From positions 1-9,145 of the forward strand of contig JAAYGH010000121.1 of NCBI GenBank assembly GCA_012727825.1: DNA of 9,145 nt. The letters are read 5' to 3'. Numbering within the stretch: the first letter of the stretch is position 1; the number at the start of each line of letters is the position of its first letter. Below the pieces are notes generated by a model. It saw only the letters and a program-made list of their open reading frames with translations. It was not told where the DNA came from and did not search any database. Below, in pieces: positions 1-7,104 of this stretch. The translations under genes and the position numbers were made by a program. Source of the stretch: Trueperella sp. (GTDB lineage: Bacteria > Actinomycetota > Actinomycetes > Actinomycetales > Actinomycetaceae).

Positions 1-631
1 CTGGACCGTCTATGTTCTCCTCACGGTGAGCACTGACCAAATAGTAATCCTCCGCCTGAAGGCTCAAACGTTCAAGCACTCTCGACGCCTTAATCTTGGG
101 CATGTAGTAGTGCAAGACTTCGTACATAGGGCTGCCTGTCTTTATGACACGATCAGGAGGAAGTCCTTCACGCAACAAGTATTCACGGGAGATCGTAGAG
201 TATGGCAGATTGATATCGCTGATGTGATCGACGATCTTTCTGTTTATCTCTTCGGGTACACGTTGATCAAAACAACGGTTCCCGGCCTCCATGTGAAAGA
301 TGGGGATCTTTAGCCGCTTTGCCGAAATTGCAGCCAAGCAACTGTTCGTGTCTCCTAGAATTAATACGGCGTCGGGCTGAACCTCGCGGAGCACCTTGTC
401 GGAGCGAGCGATCACTTCTCCGATAGTTTCAGCCGCCGTCTCTCCGGCCGCATTCAAAAAGTGATCAGGCTTACGAATCTCAAGCTCTTCGAAGAAGATC
501 TCGTTGAGTTCGTAGTCATAGTTTTGCCCTGTATGGATCAGAACATGATCTACATAGCGATCAAGGGCGGCTATGACCCGGGAGAGCCGAATAATCTCCG
601 GACGAGTCCCAACGATGGTGGCTACCTTCAT
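1..631 (-). CDS. capG: UDP-N-acetylglucosamine 2-epimerase family protein, CapG/FnlC type (C-terminus cut by window edge)
   Basis: This gene runs off the left edge; 210 codons are visible from the ATG at 631, against about 375 for the full family. Visible motifs are the N-terminal GTRPEIIRLS (residues 8-17), GDTN (93-96), HMEAGNR (113-119), VPEEINRK (125-132) and SAHREEN (200-206). D94, E115, E128 or E129, and H202 line up with the catalytic Asp, Glu, Glu and His of WecB-type 2-epimerases. The reading frame opens at a stop about 50 bases upstream. ATG 631 is chosen because the protein then begins MKVATIVGTRPE, the usual family start, with GAGAAGG just before it. In the family, CapG/FnlC/WbjD inverts C-2 of UDP-2-acetamido-2,6-dideoxy-L-talose to give UDP-L-FucNAc. 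That substrate, rather than UDP-GlcNAc/ManNAc, is inferred from the capE and capF genes directly upstream, 63 bases away and on the same strand. Cytoplasmic. Family assignment is very secure; substrate is likely. Confidence 0.95.
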   Translation of the reverse strand, partial: MKVATIVGTRPEIIRLSRVIAALDRYVDHVLIHTGQNYDYELNEIFFEELEIRKPDHFLNAAGETAAETIGEVIARSDKVLREVQPDAVLILGDTNSCLAAISAKRLKIPIFHMEAGNRCFDQRVPEEINRKIVDHISDINLPYSTISREYLLREGLPPDRVIKTGSPMYEVLHYYMPKIKASRVLERLSLQAEDYYLVSAHREENIDGP

Positions 632-694
632 TACCTTCTCATGGCCTCCCCAACCGGCATATTGCACATGGTATCCAACCTAGACCATACGAAG

Positions 695-1813
695 CTACTC
701 GTCAATCACCGGAAGTGCATACGTATCAGGGTTTTCAGGATCGAAAATCTCGTTCGCCCAGAACAACGTGACAAGTTCTGTATCGCCAACGTTCTGAATC
801 GAATGTGTGTATCCTGGTGGGATGTCAATGACGCGAAAGTCTTCACCGCGTACCGAATATTCAATCACGCTTTCGTCATCAATTCTACGAAAGCGTACGA
901 TTGCTTCGCCTGACAGCACGAGAAACTTCTCATTCTTAGTGTGGTGGTAATGGTTGCCTCGTGTGATTCCAGGTTTGGTTCGTGATACAAATATCTGACC
1001 TACATGTTTTGACTTTATAAACTCCGCTAGAGCACCACGCGCGTCAATCCGTTGCTCAAGATCATAAGCGAAGTCCTCGCTATCCAGATAAGACAAGTAT
1101 GTCGCATAAAGCTTATGGGTGAACGGGTCTGCATGATCCGGTACAAGCAGAGTTCGACGAGACTCCTTAAACGAACGAATGGTATCCGCCAACTTTGCCA
1201 GTGTAGTCTTGTGAGTTACCGGTACCTCTCTATAGTACACCCCGGTGCGCTCCGAAAGATCCATGTCAGCAAGGAACGCCCTTACCACGTCATCAATGTA
1301 CGCAAGCTCAAGCTCACGGTTGGGATCCGAGATCGTAATCGGTAGATCACGGGCGATATTGTAACAGAAAGTGGCCACGACCGAATTATAGTTTGGGCGA
1401 CACCACTTACCAAAAACATTGGGCAAGCGATATATGATTGCAGGCGCACCGGTCCTTTGAGCATAGTTCGCGATGACCTCTTCGGCCTCTCGCTTGCTCC
1501 TGCCGTAGGGGTTGTCCAATATTGCCTGAATGGACGAAGAGAATAGAATGGGTAGACTTCGGCCCTGTCTCTCGAGCTCAGCACACAGCCGCTGGGTGAA
1601 ACCCACGTTTCCTGCTCCGAATTCGTCTTCCGTCTTTGGTCGGTTGATTCCCGCCAAGTGAACAACATAGTCGGCCGTGGCCAAGGCCTGCACAACCGAC
1701 TCCCAGGAGTTTTCTCGATCGATTTCCAGTATCTCGTATTTTCCCTGTTCCTGCAATCGTACGGTTAGATTACGGCCGATAAAACCCTTGGAACCAGTGA
1801 CTAACACGCGCAT
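695..1813 (-). CDS. capF: CapF-type bifunctional 3-epimerase/4-reductase (SDR plus C-terminal cupin)
   Basis: The product has 372 residues from ATG 1813, close to the roughly 370 of staphylococcal CapF. Residues 1-240 are an extended short-chain dehydrogenase: a Rossmann G7-xx-G10-xx-G13 (TGSKGFIG), the substrate-region LAGINRP, and a catalytic YGRSK pair (Y103, K107). Residues 255-372 form a cupin with a metal-site pattern H288-Y-H290-H291 followed by E295, and a later H337 in PPGYTH. In the characterised family the cupin epimerises C-3 and the SDR domain reduces C-4 with NADPH, turning the CapE product into UDP-2-acetamido-2,6-dideoxy-L-talose. The start is ambiguous by one codon: a GTG at 1816 lies immediately before the ATG and is better spaced from AAGGGG. 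The ATG overlaps the capE stop by one base (TGATG), so the two genes are probably translationally coupled. Homologues are FnlB and WbjC. All key residues are present. Confidence 0.95.
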   Translation of the reverse strand: MRVLVTGSKGFIGRNLTVRLQEQGKYEILEIDRENSWESVVQALATADYVVHLAGINRPKTEDEFGAGNVGFTQRLCAELERQGRSLPILFSSSIQAILDNPYGRSKREAEEVIANYAQRTGAPAIIYRLPNVFGKWCRPNYNSVVATFCYNIARDLPITISDPNRELELAYIDDVVRAFLADMDLSERTGVYYREVPVTHKTTLAKLADTIRSFKESRRTLLVPDHADPFTHKLYATYLSYLDSEDFAYDLEQRIDARGALAEFIKSKHVGQIFVSRTKPGITRGNHYHHTKNEKFLVLSGEAIVRFRRIDDESVIEYSVRGEDFRVIDIPPGYTHSIQNVGDTELVTLFWANEIFDPENPDTYALPVIDE

Positions 1814-2883
1814 CACAATGAGCGGCCCCTTTCATCTAGTTTCCCGGCCTGTTCGAGCTCAGAGCGCACGTAGTCCACTTTTAGCAAGAGCTCCTTAAGC
1901 TCGTCAACAGTCAGTCGATAGGTGTTATGGGAGTTGTAGTCCTCAGACAAGTCAGTAGAGGGGCCCTGGCCATTACTGGTGGCAGCTGCCTGCAAATGGC
2001 CCTGCGAGAAGTACTTCTCATAGTTGAGATCACGGTTGTCAGGAGGGATGCGAAAATAGCGTCCCAAATCCTCCGCCCGGACCATCTCTTCACGAGTCAT
2101 CAAGGTTTCGTACAATTTCTCTCCGTGACGTACACCGATCACCTCAATCGGCGTGTTGACCTTGAAGAGAGCTTGAAGCGAGATGGCGAGATCACCGATG
2201 GTAGAGGCAGGTGCCTTCTGTACAAATATATCACCGGAATTCCCATTGTTGAAAGCGAACAGAACGAGGTCTACCGCATCGTCCAAAGTCATCATGAAGC
2301 GAGTCATATTCGGGTCGGTCACCGTCATCGGGCGTCCGCTCTTTATTTGCTCGATGAACAGCGGTATCACCGAACCCCGAGATGCCATGACATTCCCGTA
2401 CCGGGTCGCGACAATCGTAGTGTCACCCGAGGTACGGGACCGTGCAACAGCCACCTTCTCCATAAGCGCTTTTGACATACCCATGGCGTTGATGGGGTAA
2501 ACAGCTTTGTCAGTACTCAAACAGATTACACGCTCAACACCGTTAGCGACCGCAGCCTGAATCACGTTGTCGGTTCCCATGATGTTCGTCTTTACAGCTT
2601 CCATGGGATAAAACTCACACGATGGAACTTGCTTTAGTGCCGCCGCGTGGAACACGTAGTCTACACCAACCATGCTTTGATGTACGCTATCGTAATCTCT
2701 TACATCACCGATATAGAACCTCACACGATTATCCTGTAGATGCCGCCGCATATCATCTTGCTTCTTTTCATCTCGGCTAAAAATGCGAATTTCAGCTATA
2801 TCACTTTCCAAGAAACGACTTAAGACGGCGTTGCCAAAGGAACCGGTTCCTCCGGTTATCAGTAACGTTTTGTTTCGAAACAC
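1813..2883 (-). CDS. capE: CapE-type UDP-GlcNAc 4,6-dehydratase/5-epimerase
   Basis: This 356-residue protein of the polysaccharide-biosynthesis SDR family (PF02719-like) starts with GTG at 2883, preceded by GGAGGGG ten bases upstream. The nucleotide-binding motif is TGGTGSFG (residues 10-17). LSTDKAVYPINAMGMSK spans 122-138. The usual catalytic Tyr of YxxxK is a Met here (M134-xxx-K138), as in the CapE/FnlA/WbjB branch and unlike the FlaA1/PseB branch, which keeps Tyr. RYGNV (161-165), a conserved RHGEKLYE (252-259) and a C-terminal YNSHNTYRL segment (316-324) also fit CapE. The known reaction is NADP-dependent 4,6-dehydration with C-5 inversion of UDP-GlcNAc, giving UDP-2-acetamido-2,6-dideoxy-L-arabino-4-hexulose, the first step to UDP-L-FucNAc. 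It is followed at once by capF and then capG, the canonical order. A 127-base gap separates it from the upstream glycosyltransferase; I see no convincing promoter there. Synonyms are fnlA and wbjB. Confidence 0.96.
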   Translation of the reverse strand: MFRNKTLLITGGTGSFGNAVLSRFLESDIAEIRIFSRDEKKQDDMRRHLQDNRVRFYIGDVRDYDSVHQSMVGVDYVFHAAALKQVPSCEFYPMEAVKTNIMGTDNVIQAAVANGVERVICLSTDKAVYPINAMGMSKALMEKVAVARSRTSGDTTIVATRYGNVMASRGSVIPLFIEQIKSGRPMTVTDPNMTRFMMTLDDAVDLVLFAFNNGNSGDIFVQKAPASTIGDLAISLQALFKVNTPIEVIGVRHGEKLYETLMTREEMVRAEDLGRYFRIPPDNRDLNYEKYFSQGHLQAAATSNGQGPSTDLSEDYNSHNTYRLTVDELKELLLKVDYVRSELEQAGKLDERGRSL

Positions 2884-2893
2884 GATATTTGTT

Positions 2894-2900
2894 CCCCTCC
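2894..2900 (-). promoter_or_regulatory. Shine-Dalgarno site for the GTG start of capE
   Basis: The minus strand reads GGAGGGG ten bases before the GTG at 2883. It supports this non-ATG start, which also begins the protein right before its Rossmann motif. Confidence 0.7.
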
Positions 2901-3010
2901 GTCGTTGTGCGTAGAGACTTTCTTGCCTTGACTACTGCCTATCTCGCTTCTCTCAAAGTGGACAGCGGCTTATAAGCGAGCATCCTGGCAACTACACACG
3001 ATTGTGTGGA

Positions 3011-4186
3011 CTAGAGTTGCCTGTTGCAGTTACTAGAGCTGCTTGCCAGGTCATGGAGTACCGAGACATAGGAGCGAGTAACCTCAGCCCAGGTCGGCCA
3101 TGAATGACGAACACGTCGTTTTCCAATCCGGGTGACTCTAGCTCTTATATCCGGGTTATCTCTTGCATAAAGGATAATGCGCATAATATCGTGCGCGTCT
3201 AGAGGATCAAAATATAACGCAGCATCCTGGCAGACGTTCCGTGAGAAGTCACGATCACTGGTCAGTATTGCACAGCCAGAGACCATTGCTTCAAGGTATG
3301 GAAGACCAAACGATTCCAAAAGTGTTGGCATCAATAAGGCGTCTGCTGTGGCCAAACAGTTAGGAACATCCTCTTGCGGTACGCGGCCTACATTCACCAG
3401 AACATCTTCGAGTGATTTTTCCTGGACCTGTCTCAGAAACTGCCGGGCTTTGACCCCATCCTGTTCGTCGATTGTGGTGAAAATCACTATGTCGCTTATC
3501 GATTCCCGCTTTGCGAGCTTGGCTACTTCCAATAGAATTTCCAAGTTCTTATGTGGGTAATAGCGGGTCAGATATACCATTTTAAATTTGTTCCCGAAAC
3601 TCCGAATGAAACTAGCGTGAGGGCCTTCGCTCTTCTCTTTGTGTCCAAACCCGCTCAAATCTCCAGCCGAAGGTATTACGACTACATTACGTGGATCCAC
3701 ACGAAACGTCTCGATAAACCGCTTACGGATGACCTCCGTCTGAACTGCCACCGTTTTGCCCCTGATACCATATCTTAAATACACGCTTTCAAGTGTCAAC
3801 TTCAAACGTGACCTACGATCGAGCACCTCATTGGAAACATCCGGATACACGTAGTGCGACTTGTGAAACAGGACTAGCTGTGGAATCCCAACCCTAACAG
3901 AAGGCAAGTTTCCCATGGTAAACAGAGCATCAGCCCGCCACTCCCTGCACAGTCTCGGTATCAGTCGGTTGAGGAGGCTGACCCGCTGAATTGAGCTCAA
4001 TTCCGGCCAGGAAACGGTACGCACCTCCACTGTGGAGTCCGCAGCATCCTCATAACCGAATCCCGGTGAAGCCAGAATCAAGAAACGGTCGTCTGGCGCG
4101 ACTTGAGATAAGTTCTTCACAACCGATAATCCAAGACTCAAGCCTCCCCCGGAACGGAGTGGCAGGGCATTTAGAATGTATCGCAT
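3011..4186 (-). CDS. GT4-type (group 1) glycosyltransferase
   Basis: The product has 391 residues from ATG 4186. This start is preferred over an in-frame GTG at 4243 because GAGGTG lies seven bases upstream and the protein then opens with the typical MRYILNALPLRSGGG of GT-B glycosyltransferases, in which the Gly-rich loop is part of the acceptor domain. The C-terminal donor-binding half shows YLTRYYPHKN (about residues 205-214), GRVPQEDV (267-274), and ADALLMPTLLESFGLPYLEAM (281-301). The last contains the E-x7-E pair (E291, E299) of retaining GT4 enzymes. No membrane segment is evident, so it probably works at the cytoplasmic membrane face on lipid-linked sugars. Its donor and acceptor cannot be read from sequence; the adjacent UDP-FucNAc genes make FucNAc one candidate donor. 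It lies 103 bases after the preceding glycosyltransferase gene. Confidence 0.9.
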   Translation of the reverse strand: MRYILNALPLRSGGGLSLGLSVVKNLSQVAPDDRFLILASPGFGYEDAADSTVEVRTVSWPELSSIQRVSLLNRLIPRLCREWRADALFTMGNLPSVRVGIPQLVLFHKSHYVYPDVSNEVLDRRSRLKLTLESVYLRYGIRGKTVAVQTEVIRKRFIETFRVDPRNVVVIPSAGDLSGFGHKEKSEGPHASFIRSFGNKFKMVYLTRYYPHKNLEILLEVAKLAKRESISDIVIFTTIDEQDGVKARQFLRQVQEKSLEDVLVNVGRVPQEDVPNCLATADALLMPTLLESFGLPYLEAMVSGCAILTSDRDFSRNVCQDAALYFDPLDAHDIMRIILYARDNPDIRARVTRIGKRRVRHSWPTWAEVTRSYVSVLHDLASSSSNCNRQL

Positions 4187-4193
4187 GATCTCA

Positions 4194-4199
4194 CACCTC
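4194..4199 (-). promoter_or_regulatory. Shine-Dalgarno site deciding the glycosyltransferase start at 4186
   Basis: GAGGTG on the minus strand lies seven bases before ATG 4186. The upstream alternative GTG at 4243 would add 19 residues (MKLGKGLPALRLAVLRCEI) that precede the usual family N-terminus. Confidence 0.6.
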
Positions 4200-4289
4200 A
4201 GAACCGCCAGACGAAGTGCAGGCAGGCCTTTCCCTAGTTTCACAGTTTCTCAAGTCGAAGAGCAAGATGGCTGACATGGCACCACCTAC

Positions 4290-5576
4290 TTACGAACCGG
4301 TGGACAGCCCGTCAATAAAGTCCCTGATTCGTGTGGCTTGAACAGTCCATTCCAGGTTATTGGCAGCGAAAGCTCGAGCGGCACGACCAATTTCGAGGCG
4401 ATCTTCCGGGTTGAGCCTGGCGACCCGCCTTATCATCGCAGCAAGTGCCTCAGGCGTCTCGCTATCGAGTACGTATACAAACTCGGCATATCGCTCTACG
4501 TGTGGAATTCTGGTTGTAATGATAGGGACACCAGTTGCAAGGTACTCCATTAGCTTAGACGGAACAAAATACCTGGTGTTGATTCGACTGGTCAACCTCA
4601 TATTAAGGAGGACACTAGCTCCCTTGTACATCTCTAGCACCGCGTCATGGGATAGGTAACCATGATATTCTATACGTGGATCATCATCCGAGGCCTTTCT
4701 AACTAGATCTTCCAAGTGTCCCCGACCTGCGATCTGCAGTCGAAAACCGGTATTAGGAAGCAGCTTGAAAGCCTGGATCATCTCCCGTATTCCATTCGCT
4801 TCACTCAAGGCACCGGCGAATACAACAGTGAAGGGAGGCTCCACTCGAGGATTCGATTCCTCAAAAAGGTCCAAGAATTCTTGGGTGACTCCCCCTTCGA
4901 TTATTATATGAGGGGAACTCGGGCACAAATCAGACACTATGTGTTCATTAATAGCTATCACTGCATCATAGCGAGGAATGATATGGTTTTGAAGGGCAAA
5001 ATCTAGGCGACGTACAAGCGTGTTCGGAACGGTTTCACCTGGAACGTTCACATCAAGCAATGCAGCAACAGCAGTTGCTCCTATTAGGCGCGCCCCTATT
5101 AGTGTGAACAGGCCGGGTGGTTCAGATAGATTATAGGTCATCACAACCTTCTTGGCGCCACGAACATTCCTAGACCACCGTACTAACGACCTGATGACTT
5201 GGAAGCCGATACTCACTTGCCTAAGAACCGGTACATTAAGGAAAGGGAGCATCCTCAGCGATATACCATCCGTTGACAACGATTTCCCGGATACGTATAT
5301 CCTCCGACTCCTCGGAAACTTCGGTACCGGAAACTGGGACAAGACGACCGAAGGAGCAGCTCCCACTGCTTTTAGAGACCGCAGCATGTTCCTCTGGAAT
5401 AGATTCCCTGCCCGGCTAATTGCGATTGACGAATCCTCAGCTTCGGGCGGAACCACGGTTCCAACATATGCAATCACGGGTGAGTCTACGAATTCACTCC
5501 CTTGCCGACAGTTGGAAGCATCGGAAACGTCATTGTTATGATCCAACACAACCTTCCCCCTCACAGAGACGCTCAT
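4290..5576 (-). CDS. GT4-type (group 1) glycosyltransferase
   Basis: This 428-residue protein has a GT-B type C-terminal half: VVFAGALSEANGIREMI (residues 251-267), LQIAGRGHLE (280-289), IEYHGYLSHDAVLEMY (302-317) and FVPSKLMEYLATGVPIITT (337-355). The PSKLMEYLATG stretch carries the Lys and Glu expected at the nucleotide-sugar site of GT4 enzymes. Residues 1-30 are polar and unlike a conserved domain; the first strand, SPVIAYVGTVVPPE, begins at about 32. A later start is therefore possible, but the ATG at 5576 overlaps the wzy stop as ATGA, with AGAGGG close upstream, so I keep it. Probably a cytoplasmic or membrane-associated enzyme that extends the lipid-linked repeat unit. Sugar specificity cannot be assigned. 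It differs clearly from the second glycosyltransferase downstream, so the pair is not a recent duplication. Confidence 0.88.
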   Translation of the reverse strand: MSVSVRGKVVLDHNNDVSDASNCRQGSEFVDSPVIAYVGTVVPPEAEDSSIAISRAGNLFQRNMLRSLKAVGAAPSVVLSQFPVPKFPRSRRIYVSGKSLSTDGISLRMLPFLNVPVLRQVSIGFQVIRSLVRWSRNVRGAKKVVMTYNLSEPPGLFTLIGARLIGATAVAALLDVNVPGETVPNTLVRRLDFALQNHIIPRYDAVIAINEHIVSDLCPSSPHIIIEGGVTQEFLDLFEESNPRVEPPFTVVFAGALSEANGIREMIQAFKLLPNTGFRLQIAGRGHLEDLVRKASDDDPRIEYHGYLSHDAVLEMYKGASVLLNMRLTSRINTRYFVPSKLMEYLATGVPIITTRIPHVERYAEFVYVLDSETPEALAAMIRRVARLNPEDRLEIGRAARAFAANNLEWTVQATRIRDFIDGLSTGS

Positions 5577-6898
5577 AACCCTCTTCTGACCTGCCCAAAC
5601 ACTATTTTGCGTCTAGTCGTTTTCCACAGGAGCAAGAGACCCCAAAAGCTCATCCAGGCCTCGCCTGTTTGAAGCGTTTGGTTGTTGGCTGGAAAGTAGA
5701 ATAGCATTATGACGAACTGGGCTAACGCTCCCAATGCAAATGGATTGGCCCCTCGTATTGAGTCTAACCACGCCGCTGCGGCTAGGCGTCCAATGAAAAA
5801 CACTATGATAATTGTACCGGGGAAGCTGACATCCGATGCGAGCCAGGGATAGATTGTATGCCAATTGATGAACGGGTGCCAACCATAAGGCTCTATGCGA
5901 AATGGATATGGCCTATCCATTAGAGATGGGGTGCCGGTCAATGTGGCTACATTGCGAAGAAGGAAGGCCGAGTGACCTATTCCATAGGACGCAACGAACG
6001 GTTGCTCCAATGACAGGTAAAGTCCATAGTAGCCCTGCGTAAGGTAGTTACTTAGAGCAATCAATCCGTACTTGAGTTCTCCAGGAATATATCGAATAAA
6101 AGGGTTGCTCACATCGGCCTGCATTCCCAACTTCGAATAGACAATCGGGATCACACCAGGGTGTCCCGGCCTATTGTATTGGCCCTTGGTAAAAAACCAG
6201 ATGGCGAAGGCAGACAACAGGCTCACTAGCACAATTGCAACGATTTTCTTCTCAAAGCGAACTCTATAACGACCCGAAAAATGCGCAGCGAGCATTACGG
6301 ATGGAATTATCAGCAACAGGTCAAATAACCCCTTGTTGGTACCGGTGGCCAAGTATGTGCTAGCATGAAATAGAATGGCTGATACCGACAGAGCGCGTTG
6401 CGTTTTGCTTATATCTCTCCAGTAGTAAACTGTCAAGGGCAATAACAGCGCGAGCCATGGGCCGCATAACATCCGAATATATTCAACCAGATTTGCAAAC
6501 GGCCCTTTCTCCTCGCGCAACCATGTTTGCACGTTGGTATACTGCACTCCAGGGTCACTGAGCCCACTTAGGACGTCGGGAACCAGCTTTCCCGTCCGAG
6601 CAACCGCCGTAGGCAACAAGACTACAAGGCTAAGCGCTAAGCTAACTGAGAAGATCAACCTCGGCGATAGCCTAGCTACGTATCCACGCGGGCGTCCAAA
6701 GCACGCGCTCACATAGCCCAAGAGCAGCGCGATGTGGGCAGCTGCAACAAATGTATATAACTTAGTCCCCGATTGGACGGGCCAAGGCCACGGACCATAG
6801 GCGAACAGCAATATGGTTAGATTAAGATAGACCTCAACGATTACAATTGGGGTCAAGCGTTCCCAGAGCGATACCCTTGGCTTCTTAGCTACCACCAT
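5573..6898 (-). CDS. wzy: Wzy-like O-antigen/capsule repeat-unit polymerase (integral membrane)
   Basis: This 441-residue, very hydrophobic protein starts at ATG 6898 with AGGAAGG six bases upstream. Membrane segments are visible at roughly residues 16-34, 47-66, 80-100, 138-159, 168-185, 187-207, 218-237, 275-295, 359-378, 386-402 and 412-425. A long hydrophilic stretch between about 296 and 358 holds the pattern NWHTIYPWLASDVSFPG (345-361), resembling the conserved region before a late helix in oligosaccharide repeat-unit polymerases. Wzy proteins have little sequence conservation, so the call rests on topology, length (400-450 is typical) and position between a flippase and glycosyltransferases. 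The expected role is to link lipid-borne repeat units on the outer face of the cytoplasmic membrane. The last codons overlap the next gene by 4 nt (ATGA). O-antigen ligase is the main alternative. Confidence 0.75.
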   Translation of the reverse strand: MVVAKKPRVSLWERLTPIVIVEVYLNLTILLFAYGPWPWPVQSGTKLYTFVAAAHIALLLGYVSACFGRPRGYVARLSPRLIFSVSLALSLVVLLPTAVARTGKLVPDVLSGLSDPGVQYTNVQTWLREEKGPFANLVEYIRMLCGPWLALLLPLTVYYWRDISKTQRALSVSAILFHASTYLATGTNKGLFDLLLIIPSVMLAAHFSGRYRVRFEKKIVAIVLVSLLSAFAIWFFTKGQYNRPGHPGVIPIVYSKLGMQADVSNPFIRYIPGELKYGLIALSNYLTQGYYGLYLSLEQPFVASYGIGHSAFLLRNVATLTGTPSLMDRPYPFRIEPYGWHPFINWHTIYPWLASDVSFPGTIIIVFFIGRLAAAAWLDSIRGANPFALGALAQFVIMLFYFPANNQTLQTGEAWMSFWGLLLLWKTTRRKIVFGQVRRGL

Positions 6899-6954
6899 GT
6901 CGTGCCTTCCTCGACAGATTTAGGATGTATTCCATTAGGATCACTGATACGCTC

Positions 6955-6984
6955 CCTATAGCCTGCTCGCAGCATAACTTTGAA
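6955..6984 (-). promoter_or_regulatory. Weak possible sigma-70-type promoter before wzy
   Basis: The minus strand has TTCAAA, an 18-base spacer and TATAGG. Each hexamer matches consensus at about four of six positions. The position, about 60 bases before the wzy start, is plausible for an internal promoter, but matches of this quality occur by chance. Confidence 0.2.
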
Positions 6985-6989
6985 CTTGC

Positions 6990-7027
6990 CTGGTCTATCG
7001 CCTTGTTTGCGAATCGTCCATGACCAG
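6990..7027 (-). repeat. Inverted repeat in the murJ-wzy gap (possible RNA hairpin)
   Basis: CTGGTC at 6990-6995 pairs perfectly with GACCAG at 7022-7027. Inside it TCGC (6998-7001) can pair with GCGA (7009-7012). There is no U-run after it on the minus strand, so it is not a standard intrinsic terminator. It could be a structured leader or a processing site in the operon RNA. Confidence 0.3.
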
Positions 7028-7104
7028 ACACACAATCCAGAGACTGTACTCTTTTGGGTCGACGCCATGAACCCGCTAGATTCCTGCGAGACGCTGCACT
7101 AACT

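Larger units (their letters stand above)
6899..7104. other. 206-base intergenic gap between murJ and wzy
   Basis: No supported gene lies here. The region holds the wzy Shine-Dalgarno site (AGGAAGG, 6905-6911), an inverted repeat at 6990-7027, and a weak promoter-like pair on the minus strand (TTCAAA at 6979-6984 and TATAGG at 6955-6960, spacer 18). An 82-codon frame crossing the gap starts only at TTG and looks like chance. Confidence 0.5.

Noticed and set aside
26..313. Plus-strand ORFs opposite capG and the other large genes
   Set aside because: They are antisense shadows of clearly conserved minus-strand genes and show no family motifs.
2968..2977. GCTTATAAGC palindrome with a -10-like TATAAG and an upstream TTGCCA
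   Set aside because: The spacing between TTGCCA and the -10-like hexamer is far too short for a sigma-70 promoter.
2995..3008. 5-bp hairpin (CACAC-GATT-GTGTG) just after the second glycosyltransferase stop
   Set aside because: It is short and AT-containing with no following U-run, so I do not call it a terminator.
4187..4243. Extended GTG start for the second glycosyltransferase
   Set aside because: The inner ATG has a better ribosome site and gives the normal family N-terminus; the extension adds no conserved sequence.
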